A stretch of 64,000 nt of DNA from Helopsaltes ochotensis (Eukaryota; Chordata; Aves; Passeriformes; Locustellidae), in assembly GCA_013400155.1 (NCBI GenBank), contig VXBM01000280.1:787581-851580 (forward strand). The letters run 5' to 3'. Both the position numbers and the translations under genes were made by a program. This document shows positions 12,621-26,551 of the stretch, piece by piece (position 1 is the stretch's first letter; each line of letters starts with the position of its first letter). The notes below the pieces were generated by a model. The model was not told the DNA's origin. It ran no database searches and was given only the letters and a program-made list of their open reading frames with translations.

Positions 12621-14949
12621 TGCCACCACATGGCCTGAATTTTCATAATTTAACCACCTGTGATTTTAACTCTTAACTCCAGAAACAGGGATTAAAAAAG
12701 CTTTAGGAAATATTATGCTATTTGACATACGTAGAGATAACCACATTCTTTCAAGATGGAAAACAGAGCTTTCTTATGCCTTGATACCTAATATCTTATA
12801 AACATGTAATTACCTTCATGTAAGGAAAATATTCTCCTTCAGATGGTTCAGTTGGCACTTAGCCATCAATCCATTTTTTGTTTACACTAATTCTTTATAC
12901 TTGCCTGACACCTTTGTTTCATTTAAATACAAATCTAGCACCACACTTCCTAAATGCGGAAGGATGATGCAGGGGAGGCATCACTAGCTGTTGGTAAGCA
13001 TATGTTCTGTGACAAGAATGCAGTTGTATTATCTGGTTGCTCAGATCTGTTTTGAGGGGTAATCATAAATAAAGGATCCTTCATGGTACATTGAGTCTAA
13101 GGACCTGTATTCCACTTGCACTAGTGTCTAGTACCTGGTGTGACAGAGAAAGATTAAAGGGGACAGATTATGGCAGACAAATGGAGTGTACCCTCCAAAT
13201 TATTTGCTAGATTTGTAATAACAATCAGGCTTATTGCAGCCTGAAGCATGATCTGAAAAAAATATCTAGAGGGGTCTTACTAGAGAGAAATTTTAGGATT
13301 AAATAGAACACAAGTCTACTGTCAGATGTAGCTTTTTCACCTTTTGAAAAAATTAATCAGAACTGTTTAGAAACTGCAAATTGCATTTTTGTCACGTCCT
13401 CTTTTTCTGACATTATGCAGAGTTGCGCTCTAGGTCTCTGTAATATCCAACATATGTTGACTGTATAATATATATGGATATATTATCCAACAATTCAACT
13501 TGCTGTTGAATCATTAACATTTATTACTGCTGAGTTCTAACGTGGTGCAGTGTTTTCATTGCTTGAGAAGTTATTTTGGTGGTATCATATCACACAGCTG
13601 TGTGATTATAGGAGGTATTAAATTAAATAGGATGTATCCCTTAATTTCTCCAGCAGAGCTTTTAAAGCTTTGATGGAGCAGATGACATAATGTTGTCTTT
13701 TGATGTCCGGAATAACATTTAAAATTCCAATTTTACATTCATTGCTAGAGACATACAGTGACTGTTGCTCCATCAAATGAAGATTCAGCAGAACTGTCAG
13801 ATGTTTGGAACAGTCCGGATTTGTTGTTTTACACTCAACCACAGTTAGGAAAGTAAGTCAGAGATGATACACATTTCTGCTCATTCCTGTATTACACAAC
13901 ACACTAATAAAAATGCAAATAGCATGACAAGATCTCTGCAGTCTATAAGGAAGACTGTGTGAAGTAAGATACTTTGTTGGTTTGAGACCAGCTGCTCCAA
14001 GCAAGAGGGTAACAACAAGATTTTTGTAGTAAATAATAAAGTTGATTCTGTCTTTGTTGACTTGGAAAGACTGCAAGTGTTATGTAGTTTGGATTTGGAG
14101 TTTCAAAAGGCTTGCTAAAGAAATAATAAAGTTGGAAGAGTCAGTGAAAGATGACGTTTGTTATCTGTAAAGTTTGTCTCTGCATCTGTGATAGAATCTC
14201 CTACTGCAGCATCTCTGTAAGCTAAATTCTTATGTTTTTCTTCTGCAAGCAAAATGTAGGTAAATCAGTTGTTGACTGCCGAGAATACAACAGTTGACAA
14301 CATTAATAAATATGGATATGGTACATGTGGCTTCTAGGAAGGCAATAGTAATATCTGTTTAAGAGGATGTTTGTGGTTACCTGCGTATTAATTACTTTCT
14401 TAACGCAGAAGTTTATCTGCCTCAGAGAAAGGTGAAATAGAGAACTGATTCTTTTCTTTGGATCTACTCCTTAATCACATCTTAATTGTTGCAATGCTGA
14501 ATTCTATAAGTCCGAGAATCTTTCTGTTGGCTCTCACGAAGGCAGATGGAATGTGGAAAGTTCTGCCCTCAAGACCAGGACAAACATTCATCAGGATCTG
14601 TTGGATCCATCCATCACTTTTGCAGCCTGAGCTGGGCTGTGCCTCACCGTGTCTAGTCCCTGGTTCCTTTCCCTAACCTCTCCCAAGAGCCTCTCCCCTC
14701 AGCCCCATTTTGGAGGCACCATTTCCTGACAGACCAACCTGTCCTGTGACCATCCTCACTTCCAGCGTGGGTCTGTGGTGACTCAGAAAGTCCAGTGCAG
14801 TGGTGGCCAGCACTGCTGTGGTGCTACTTGTGCTAAGACAACAAAAAATAACAGCCAAAGAATTACACAGATGTCATTGCATCTTAAGGTCTGAAAAAAA
14901 TACCAGAATAAACTAAAAAAAAAAAGCAATTTGTAGGCGCTGGAAATGA
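12621..14949. other. Intergenic between two CR1 fragments
   Basis: No gene seen. A near-palindromic AT stretch lies at about 13,465-13,488 (ATAATATATATGGATATATT and following). Open frames up to about 74 codons have no recognisable content. Some of the DNA just before 14,950 could belong to the old CR1 copy, but I cannot follow the similarity there. Confidence 0.55.
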
Positions 14950-16014
14950 TAAGGAGATGAGTAACAACCAGCATGGATGTACCAGGAACAAGTCATGTCA
15001 AACTGATTTAATTTTCTTCTCTGACAGAATGAATAAGGGAGAAGCAAGAGAAGTCAAATAATTTGACTTTTACAGATTTTTTTATGCTCCTTCACTGTAC
15101 CGAAGAACTAGGAAAATATGTAGTAGGTGAGACTATCAGGAAATGCAGAATTGGTAATAAAAATCTACTCTAGAATAGAAAATCAGTGCTTTAATATCAA
15201 ATCGAAAGGCAAAAAAGTTTATCAAACATGATTCAAAGACCTTTCTCGAGTTTAGCACTGTTCATTACTTTCATCAGTAATTTCAATGAAGGAATAATGT
15301 TTTACCTATGCAGAAGGTATTTATTCAAAAGGCTGTAAACGCCTTGAAAGACATGATCTGGTTATCAGACTCTTGAGGAACTATCTAGCAGTTCATTTGA
15401 AATGAATGCCAACCTTAGAGGGGCAAGACTGCCTGGACAGCAGAATTGCAGGAAAGGATTTAAGCATTATAGAGGATTGCAAACTAAATATGACTCAGTG
15501 TGTCATGCTGCTGGAGTGACACACACCAGAGTGGATGCATCATCAAAAACTGAGTCTTGAAATAGGAGTATCCAACCCTTTTTAGCACAGAATTCTGCAG
15601 ATCAGGATGGATGTACATCAAGTATCAGGATCCAGAGTGGTGAGGGAACAGCAACTTCAGGTTTGGTGATGAGAATACCGAGGAGATAAAAGTCTTTAGT
15701 TACATCAAACAGTGTAATAAACAAAATTAAATTTTCTGCCACATGCTGCAGTTAGGGCATGGAGTAATGGACTTAAATGATAGCAAGCAGACTTGAGCAA
15801 GTCATTAGAAAAAGTAAGAAAAGTACTCTGACACTGATATTGGATGGGCAATGGTGAGATTAGGGCACTTCAGTCTGGGAGGTTTGTTTAAAAACAGGCT
15901 CAAGGAATATTCACAGAGCGTGGTCCTTGGGGCTTTCCTGTGCAGGGCCAGGAGCTGGGCTTTGATGATGCTAATGGGTCCCTTCCAACTCAGAATATTC
16001 TGCGATTCTATGAC
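14950..16014 (+). mobile_element. Old, decayed CR1 copy (ORF2 RT middle to 3' end)
   Basis: Starting near ACAAGTCATGTCAAACTGAT, a segment resembling CR1 reverse transcriptase can be followed through many substitutions and small indels. Landmarks include CTGTTCATTACTTTCATCAG (RT middle), GCAAACTAAATATGACTCAG and AATGGACTTAAATG (RT end), then AAAAACAGGCTCAAGGAATA and a terminal GGGTCCCTTCCAACTCAGAA ... GCGATTCTATGA tail. It is about 1.07 kb long, collinear and riddled with stops, so it is an ancient insertion, clearly older than the copy at 7.7 kb. Confidence 0.75.
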
Positions 16015-19000
16015 TAATTTTAGGAATGACTATTCTCCCTCAGGGCCAGAAGACAGGTTAACTAATGTTTTGGCTTCCATTTCTGCCATTAAATTTTCTA
16101 TGAGGCTTTTTCCATAGTAAAATTTTTAGAAATGTTATCTAATTATGTGGACAAGTTATTTGCTAGGCCCACTAATTTGTTCCCTAGGGAAATGGAAACA
16201 AACGTGAAGCAAATTGAAAACAATGGACGTTAATATAGGTAAAACATTTTAAGAAACAAGTACAAAAAGAGTTAGTGCTGGAAACGGATATAATTTTGAC
16301 ACCTTATTTCTGACAATGCCTGCTTGAAAGCTTAAATTCCAAGAGTTATACATGAATCACTTTGGATATTTAAGCAAACTTTTTCTCCTTTCAAAATATA
16401 CATGTATTGTATCAAGATCAAACACTTTGCTTAAGGTGATTGTGTTGCTCAGTCCTCACTAATACTAAATCTGTATGCTCTACTTTTGTAGAAAAACTGG
16501 GTCATTATGAACAACTGAAGAAATCTCTGTAGGTTTCTAAATACCTTCTCATCCAGAGATGCCACATTCCTGCATCCTACCCTGTTTCCAATGACTAATG
16601 CAGTAAAGTAATAGGTCATCTTTAAGTAATAAGTAGTTTTTCAAAACATAGAGATTTGGAGAGAGAGGATCAGAGAGTTGGTGACTTACCAACATTTTCT
16701 CTGCAGCTATGATTGTCTGTAAACCTTTCATTTTGGAGAAACTGAAAAATTTTGCAAGGGGTGCAAGGAAGGCCTGAATAAGGCAGCCCAAAATGGTAGG
16801 AAGATTTCTACTGAGTGAGGAGTGGCACCAGTAATATAATGTCATACATTCAAGTGATATAGCATATATTGACTCAGTAACTGACTCGTGTCAAAGGGTG
16901 GTAACAAAGTAACTTGTTCAGCAGAATATGAAGAATATTATCTCTAAATCTAAACTATATCAATATCACAAGCTGCTTGAATTGCTCTTTCCCTTAACAT
17001 GATGTAAGGAATAGAAAGAAACATATTGCTGCTCAGATTTATCTGATTAAGTCTTTTGGATGTATATATTTTTTAAGTGTACTTTTTTTTACCTATGAAC
17101 ACAGACAACTGTTAATGCGAATTTACATTCAAAAAAAAAAAACCCAAACAAAAAACCCACATTAGCCTAAAAGGCCAAGGCAAAGTGCTAAGTAAGGAAA
17201 TAAAGCAATCATCCTAGCCTGAGATTTCCACATGTGAGTGAATAGAACAAAATTGTGAGGAATGTCTTTTCCAGCAATCTACAGTGTACTTGTTCTCAGG
17301 TAGTCTAAGAGTAACCACAAGGTTAAAGGGCATGCACAGTAAAGTATGTGGAGCTATTTTAGCTTTTTATTTGTTGATGACTCTCTTTGCATTTTTACTG
17401 TTTATGTGGGCACTGAGAGTCAGTGGTCGATCTGATCCTACTCTTCGAATGCTGGGTTTTGGCTACCCACTGCCATTTGTCATCCTCTGCAACATATTTG
17501 TACTGAATTCCCCCCATAAAAAAAAAGAAAGCAAACCTTGGTTTTGTCATGAGCAAGTTCAGATAGAAATGAAGCTTCCACAGAGAATGCTGATGAAAAA
17601 AATTTCAGCAATGTACCAAAATGGTAGATAGAATGGGAAAACTATTTCTGAGGAATTTGCTTTCTTGAAGAAATCATCAGCAGTGGGTGATAGCAGAACT
17701 CTTGTTGCAAAGCCAGCACTGGCTCATCTGATTCCTTTCCTTTTTAAGACTAGCAAACACCAAATCTTGACCTTCAATGAAGGCCCAATCACTATGGTAT
17801 AACAATTCTAACTAGAAGTGTAGGTATTGACTAAAGCTGGTTAGATTCCTAGCTGATGTAACCAAGTGCAACACTGTGCTGGACTTCAGCTGAACAGAGC
17901 AGGTTTAAAACCTGAGTACCTTCCTAGAAAATCCCAGTGCCAAATCTTAATCTCTTTCACATATGTAGGTACTTTCACTACTGGTGATTCAAACATTTTT
18001 AATGGTACCAAAGCTGGAAAATTTGGCCCCAGACTGCTTTTAGAAAACATTATAGAATTACAGACTCAAAATGCATGGGCAGTTGAACTATTGGCAATGT
18101 GAGCAGTTGTTTAAATAACTGTGGGATCACTGTGCTATCTTCCAGAGCCACTAAGAGTGTGTAAGTAGCTGCACTGAATTTAAATATCTTCATAGACTGC
18201 CGTAGAGTTGACATGCTTATTGATTGTGCTTTGAAAATTAACAGAAGAAATTTTTCGCTTCCCAGTAGAGGTGCATCTATAAAAACACCTAGATATCTGG
18301 CCATACTAATGAGTTACCCTATGCCTCCTCTCAGTATTTTTAATATTAGTAAAATACATAATCGCAAACACACCTCTGAAGCTTTCAAAGGGGAAAGATT
18401 CATAGCTTTCTCCTGTCCTCTTCTACCAATTTAGCAAGAACAATTAGAAGTTCTGAAAGTGAAACATTTTTTTTCTAGCGGGGTAATGAATATTTCTAGG
18501 TGGTTTTTTGGGGGGGTTTATTAACAATGTTTTTCTTAAATGTTCTCTGGGAAATGTCTTAGTGATGATGAAGCAACTGAGTCAGTGTTCTATCACAATC
18601 ACATTATTTTTCCATGCTTCATTTCTAAGTTCATGTGAGGTAAGATATTTTACTCAGAGAAGTTTCTTGCTTGCAAGTAGTGACTCCTGTGATTTTTGTT
18701 ATTCCTTCTACAGTCAGGATTTATGTTTGAGAAGAGAGACCAGGATGACTTTCTGTTAGGTATTGCAGTAATTAATTACTTGGAACTAATACAAATCCTG
18801 TCTTTTTGAAGAGAGTAACTGGTCAAAACCTGGGATTAATGACTCAAGAAAGTGAAATGTGCTTTTTCTCTCTTGAGAGAATATAATGTTTAATATTGCA
18901 AGTATGGATATAAATAGGTGGAAAAGGTGCATGAATACAACAGTAGCAGAGTAGTAAAATATGTTTCTTAAAATGGATAAAAGACAGCGATTTAGCCCTT

Positions 19001-22000
19001 TTGACTGTTAGAACACATTTTCATGAAACAATAGTGACATTAGTGAATTCACATATAATAGTTTAATTTTATTTTTTATAAAAAACGGACTGGGAGATTC
19101 AAAATGGAAAATACTCATGGGTGTTATCCTCCATGAGATCATGTTACAGAAATACATCTAGATTTTAGTTAAAAACTCAAGAAACTAGTTCTCCTTGCCA
19201 CTTCATTTTAAAGGTAATTATTTGAATTCTATATTTTTTCCTTCCTATGGTTCTAAGTCCTAATATTTTGATTTAAATGGAAAATATTCAAACCCTTTAT
19301 TGCAGATAAATCTTCTCAGACTTATTGATAATTTTACTGTCAGAGCTGACAGTTAATGAGATTTTTATTAGATGAGCAAGTGTGGGTTGCTGTGTTACTG
19401 AGGAAAAGCTTGTGGTTTCAAACAACAGCTACTTGGCTGCCTTTACTCCCACAGGTACTGGGCATCTTTCCTGGTATATTGCCAAGGAATAAAGTGGCAT
19501 AATACAGATTTCAAGGGAAATTAATATGAAATGGGAACAAGTTTTCATCTAAATTATTTGTGAACTGAATTTAGGTCTGAGAAGCTACTTTTTAAACCCA
19601 TGAGCTAAGTATAGCAAATCGAAATGGGCTAGCAAGGTGGCAGGTGTGAGTGGAGCAAGAGAGCTCTGGGTGTGAAGTCAGAGCAAGTTGCTTTTTGGCA
19701 CCTGCCTGCAGAGAGTGGAGCTAGAAATGAAGGCAGTGGCAGAGCACAGAGGGGTTTCTGGCCACCCAGAGGGGAGTGGGGCAGTCTGTGCAAACCCATT
19801 GGTCTGATTGGTCACATCAGGAAAACTCCCAAATCAGAATTCCCAAAATGAGAGCAATGTGTTCTGCCCAGAGGCATGTAGTTTCTGTGGTAAGTGCTTC
19901 TGGAGTCATTTGTGTGACAAAGTGAAGTTGGGCTTTTTTCTTGAGGGTTTTCTGGTTGTCCAAAGGCTCTTACAGGAAAACTTCTGGCTTGGAGCCCTAT
20001 TCTGCCATGACTTTAAAGTGGAGTGAAATTGCTTAATGGACATCTAGTGAGTAACAGCTGTCACGTTTTAACCTCACCCACATGGTAAATTTTCATGAAT
20101 TCCGCCAGTTCAGCGTTCAGGACTAGAGCATGACCGAGTTAATGTGAATACTGGCTAGTTGGTATCATGTCCTTAAATGGGGTTTGAGGCAAATAAAAAG
20201 AGAGCAGGAGTTATACACAGAGCCTAAGCTGTGTTGGCTGAAACTTTATCATAAAGACTGTGCATCTGTACAAGCTCATCTTTTCCAGCATGAAGAATCT
20301 GACTGTACAGAAAGTATTGTCAAGTGTACTGAGTAAATAAGCTGAAAAAAGGAACACTTTCTCTGATCACTTTCCCTCTCAGTCATCTTGGATTTCATTT
20401 GTAACAATAGCAGATAAAGCTCTTACAGTTTTATATCTTACAGTCCTAAATCAAGCTTTAAATAATACAAAACCTGCGTCAACTCTATTAACATCACAGG
20501 CTGGGTCAAACGTGTTTGGCATCCTGTTTATAATACTTGAACGAGTATGTATTTATTTCATCAGGTCAAATATTTCAGAAGCATGTAATTGTTACTTAGC
20601 TCTTTTATTTTTTTCTTCTAATAGGCAAGAGAGCAGAAAACTATTTGTATGGGAATGACAGAGGATAACAGAGGGTGGTTCTTGATCTTCGGTGAGATGC
20701 TTTTAATCTTTCCAAAAAATGTCTTGTATGGAGACTAAAATCAGACACTGTAGCAATGCTGAGGCAGTGTTTTCTGCTCAGTACATGTGCATAGCTGAAC
20801 TGCTGTGTGCTCTACTTCTGTCTAAATAGACACACACCTTGCACAAAAGTAGGTCCAACGCTGCTGCTTGAGCTCCGTCAGTACAATCTGCTTTGTACTT
20901 TCACGCAAAGTCAGTGGCACGATGGTCTCAGGCACAAATTTGTAACCAGAATGACAAGGTACTTACTGTGAGCTATCCCAGCTGGGGCTGTTTGAGAATA
21001 GGTTTGCTACATTTATTACATTTTATACCCATACACCTCTTTTTGAGGAATGTGAACTTCTACTTAGTGTTAACAGCTGTTTCTGGTATCTTCTTCTGTC
21101 CAAGACTACTGACAGGCTGTAGATCATAAAGAATTTTACTTTGGCCTTTATCAAGGCAAGTCAAAGAAATAAATGTTAAAGTCAAGGAAGGTGAGATCAA
21201 TCACTGAAGTGATTTTAGAAAGTAAAAATGAATTTCATTGTTTCAGTTACTCACAGATACTTAATGGTACCAACAGACTCACTGGAGTGCTTACAGATTG
21301 CATGTGTTCTGTGAAAGAAATGTGCTACAAATTCCTTTCAAGAAAACGTGAAGATAAAGGTCTTGCTATATAGCAAGACACCTACAAATCATTGCAGCCA
21401 AGTTCCAGTCAGTCAGAGCCAGTTTTCACGCTGCTTCCTCTCACATAGGTTCCATTCTTAAATTATAAAGGAAACTGACATTTCAGGGTCTTGACAATCA
21501 ATTGTAGTGAAAAAAAAAAAGCTATATTCCTCCATTTCAATTGTTTAAAATACAGACATGGTATGTGGTGGCTCATTTCTGCCTACAGATTTAAAAGGGA
21601 CACAGGAAGAAGTCTGAAATAATCAGTGGTCCTGTGGATATAAAGTAGTTCCTCCCTCACGCACTGGTGTGGAATTGGTGAGGCTGTTGGCACCCTCAGG
21701 GATGCATCCTGTGCGTCATGGTCTCACATGGAATGGTCAGTGCGAGGCTCTAGTGACAACAGGGAGCAGGGAGACGGGAATGTGCCAATGTGTGCATTTA
21801 TTCCCTGAGCACATAGGCACTCTGCACATCAGCAATCTATTTTTCACACCTGAAGATATATTCCTTTGTAACTGAAAAACTAAGGTTTTCTTCTGCATGA
21901 TAAGTGCTGAAGATATAATCAACTCAGTGCTTAGAGTCAGCCAGACTGCAAGTATATTTAAATAGGATTTAACTGGAGCTGCATCTTTACACAAGAAGAC

Positions 22001-25000
22001 CATTTTTTTGTTATACAGACATTCTGGTCTCTTCTATGGCTTGACATTTTTTCTAGTGAGAAGAAGTTGCTCCAGCTTTTTACCTCCAGCTGGTTTTTGG
22101 TTTTATGAAATACTTCTTATTGTCTGGAAGAGTTTTCCTGCGTGTCTCAGCATGGCTTATAAAATCTGGCTCATTCCATTCTTTATTTTTCCAGGGGAAA
22201 TGTAGCTAAAAAATTTGAAGACTTTTGGGTGATGAGAAGATATGTAGTCCACTGAAGGTGAGATAAAAATGGAATGGTTCTGCTTTTTAAAATAGAACAT
22301 GAAACTGAAAATTTACATTCCTCTATAGACACTTCAGAGGTGTCTAAACTTTTACTTAATAGCACTTAATCTATGTTTTTTCAGAGCAGGGAGATACTCC
22401 ACAGCCCTCAGCATGTCAGCTAACCTAGTGCTAGGGAACACAGTGTCATGAGAGAGAGTGGGAGCTTCAGACAAAGTTTGATAGAGAAGCCCTCCCTCTG
22501 AGTCACAAGGTGCAGAAAGGACCCTCTTGCTCTTTCTTTCTAAACACCTTCTCAGAGAGGAGCCTAGGAGGGGCTGGGTCCGATCTTAACCTCAGACTGT
22601 CAACAGTTCAAGTCTAAGAAATTATAGTTTGTAACTGAACCTTTGTACAACTTCAGGATTAATGGTGGCAAATCCGATATATTTATATAAAAATGAATGA
22701 TTTTTTACGGTAAATGATTAGACAAAAAGATCTTAATCAGAATTATTTACTAGACAGTACAGAAGCTAAAACTGCTAGTAAAGTATGACAGGATAGTGCA
22801 CATTATCAGAGCAATTATATTAAAGCAATTGTAATAGAGCTAGCGAAAAGAAATTATTATTAAAGTAGAGATTGATGTAACTCACTTCTGCCAATGTTTG
22901 GGGCCAAAACAAGACATCTCTTGCTCAGCCTTGAGGAGAAATTTCGAGGGGCGTCCCCACCCAAAGGAGGAATCTTCATACGCACTCCAAGAAGGGATAT
23001 GTTAGAAGAAACCAACCATATGAAAGTGGACTGGACTTTTATAGTGTAAAGTAATTGACTCCCAGTCATATGTGTCCAGATCGGTTTAGCAGCTTATCTG
23101 CCAAATCTTTTGCCTCACTATCAGGATGTTAATTTGGAGTTGATGTGCCAGACTGGTTTTAGCATAATTCAACACCAGAACCAGCATGATGCCCCTTTCA
23201 GTCCACCTCTGATAGCCTTGTAAATAGGGCATTGTCCAACTTGCTTGCCCGCAATCCAGTGCAGAGCATGCTGCTACACATACCTGACAATAAGAATCCT
23301 CTAATAAATTAGGATTATTGCTGAAATGTTCCTAATACTGGCCTTCATCTAAATTCATTTGAATACAGGAGCTAGAAGCCTCAAAAATATATGACTTGTG
23401 AATATGAATTGGTTGTTCATGTTTGGAAATCCTACCTGTTTGTAGCATTCCGTAGACATGAGCATAGTACTGTGAAAATCAAAATCTGAGTGTCCTTTTT
23501 CAGGGTTTTTAATTCAATATAAAGCCATACACTTATTTTTAATAGGCTGTTCTTTGCCATGACCTTCCAAGTTAAAGATGAGAACAGTGTGTGGAATTTC
23601 AAATGTGTTCCTGTGCAACAAAATGCTGTGTTTCTGTTTCATGTTCTTTGTTGTTACCTCGTCACTCTGTTCTGAACTATTTTATGACTAGGAGTGAAGT
23701 CAATTGACTTTTCATTTTGTGCAGCAGAATGCTGCAGTCCTAGAGTTTTTGAAGTAGACCTCCTTACCTTCTGACCCTGCCTCAGGAAGTGATAGAATCT
23801 TTGGCTGCAAGGTTTGCTGCTAGCATTTATAATGTGAAACTAAAAACAACAGTTTTGCATTCATGCTAACACTGCTTCCCCAGGGGATATTCTTCATTAC
23901 ATATAGTATTTTTCTCAGCTGCAAGTTTAATTCAGCTCCAGATTCACCAGATTACTTCTCTTTCAAACTGCTCTTACAACTGTTCAAGACCAAAAAAGGG
24001 AATACAAGAACAATGAACAATTGTAAATATTTATATTACATTAATATCTCTCAAAACATGATACAGGTAAATAGCACATTCTTTGTGCAATTTCTTCATG
24101 AGTGTGTTCTTGAAAATTCCTGATCCAGTCTCAGCCATGAGCTCAGAGCATGAGTTCTGAATTTTTTCCTAGCAAAATTCTATACTTAGAAAAGTAACTA
24201 TTTCCTTATTAAAAACAGCTGATAGTACTTATGAATAGGAACCAAACAAAAAGAAAAATATAGCTATGGACACCTATGTAGAAGGGAAAATTCAGTAGGG
24301 CTGAAAGGGTTGTTTAGATGAAGTCATGCAGCCTATACATGTGATCAGAACTGTGTGTGTAGAAGTGCAATTGAGCAGCAGATAAGCGCAGAAATGGAAA
24401 CACATAGGTCACACATCTCAGCTGTGACATGGTAGCACAGACCAACTGAAGTGGAAAGCAACTTTGAGGGACTGTTCAAGCAGGTGAGCAAGTCTTTTTT
24501 TGACCCACTAATCCTCTGTAAAAGCTCTCAACATGCCATCTGAAATGATATTAACAAAAAATACCCTGTGCTAGCTGTTATTTCTGAGTAAGTACTCCGT
24601 GTTGATCATTACTTCTGAAAAATGGTGTCTTTTTCATCAAGAATAAATGTCAGTCACTACTCTTGGACCCTAGATATTCTGCTAAAGTGTTTTCTTGCTC
24701 TGCTGTGTGCTGTTGCCCATTTTCTCTTTATCTGCTCTGAATTGGAATAAGTAATAAATGCTTACAGTAATGAGTGGATAATTAAACTTCCGTAGTCTCC
24801 CATGAAGATCTTATGGAGAGAGACAACATTTGTCTAGATATAGTACAACAAAGATGCTTGTTTCCCTTGGCAGATCTTAACAAAAGTATTTGTTGACTTG
24901 AGATTCACTAAAGGATTTGTTCTTGATCAACAGATCTGTAGTGGTATCTTCACTTAACGCTTCATCACATTCACAGGCAGCTTCACAATCTGGCAAGTTT

Positions 25001-26515
25001 TGGACACATTTTTACCTCATTATCACTAGAAAATGTTGGTAAAACTTAGCCTGTGCTTATGTGCTTATGTCCTCGTTCAAAAAGGAAAAAACAAATAAAA
25101 AGCATAAAATGGTTGTAACTACCTAACTGATACTGGAAGTTAGAATTAATGAGTGCTCTACACTTCACTAAGAAGTTGGCTTATAAAAGTCATCCTCATG
25201 CCAGCATTTGCAGGTATAGAAGGAATTGCAGTTGTTCTAATTTATTTACAGATAAAAACCACGAAAGTTGTCACATGGGCAGACTTAACCTTCATTATTA
25301 GAAAAGCTGCTAGAGCCTAGACACTGAAGAAAATCCTTGTGAAAATGAGATAGTCCTAACTTGTGCTCCTCTCTGATGCCTCAGGCAATCTTTGTCATTG
25401 ACAGCTAAACCACCTGGACTGCCTGTATAAGTGTATTACAAATATGGGGAAGGAAGGTAAGAAGCAGCCCACAAAGCTTTTTTCTCACTCCCTAAGGTCT
25501 GCTATGCAGGGCTCTTGACAGACTCTATGATTAAACCTGTAACCCAGTCTGGCATCTGGTGATAAGAGGAGAGAGCTTCATTTTGTACACTGTAGTAATA
25601 ATTACAGTTAATATAACTTTCCCAAAGGTCCTCAGCTGATGTCAGTTCTTCCCACAATGCTGCAAGTGACTGGAAGTTGATATATGATCAAGATGACCAA
25701 GAGAGCTGAAAGGTCGTAGCAGCATTGCAAATATGTTCCTTTCCATGTTGCTGCTGTCAAATGTGGCCAAGCTTAAAGATTCAAGGGTGTGATCTGCATT
25801 TTTAGTACATGTGCAGTACTTGTTCTTATACCCCACTACCCATAAATACCATTTTTTCCTCAAAGACTGAGGGGCTCACCTGTCTGTTTGTTTTGTTGGG
25901 GTTTTTTTTTCTTATTCTGGAAATATCTATAACATCAAGCTGTGTCTTTAAAGAAGAGCTATCTCAAAGCTGTAGTTCACACTGATGCTCAAATGCTTTT
26001 CTTTTGTAAGCTGAAGCTTCCTTGGATACACATCAGCCTCAGCTGCAATGCTGACTTGGTTCTAACTGCTGTATCTAAAGACAGGACATCTACTGACTGA
26101 ATTGAGCCCATTTTTACCATATTAAACTGAATCCTAGCTCTGACTGAGCTCATCATCTTATGTTGATGACATAATCTTCTTTACCATCTCATTTCTGCTA
26201 GTTCTTTTTCCATCAAATACACTTCTTCCATTTTTAATATTTTAAGACACATATGATCTTTTTAATAATTACATTATTTTTAATGTAATGTCAGAAGTGT
26301 TGCAGACACTTGTTTGCAAGGAGAGTACGCCTTGCATTCATGACATAAATTTATCTGCCTTGGGTCCCAGGATATCAAAATGCTGCAACATTCCAGCCCT
26401 CAGTAACTTTTCCAGGAAGACTTACATTTAAAATAACATGCAAAATATCTTTTTAATGGGGAAAAAAAAAAAAAGCTGGTAGCATCTGGGGTCTTTAGTG
26501 GTCTCTTACATAACA

Positions 26516-26551
26516 CCCCCCCCCCAAAAAAAAAACAAACCAAAAAACAAA
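26516..26551. repeat. C10-A10 and A/C-rich simple sequence
   Basis: Ten C followed by ten A, then CAAACCAAAAAACAAAC. A separate A13 run lies close by at 26,462-26,474. Low-complexity DNA with no evident function. Confidence 0.9.

Noticed and set aside
17284..17631. 115-codon plus-strand open frame with a hydrophobic segment
   Set aside because: The hydrophobic run comes from T-rich DNA and the rest matches no family I know.
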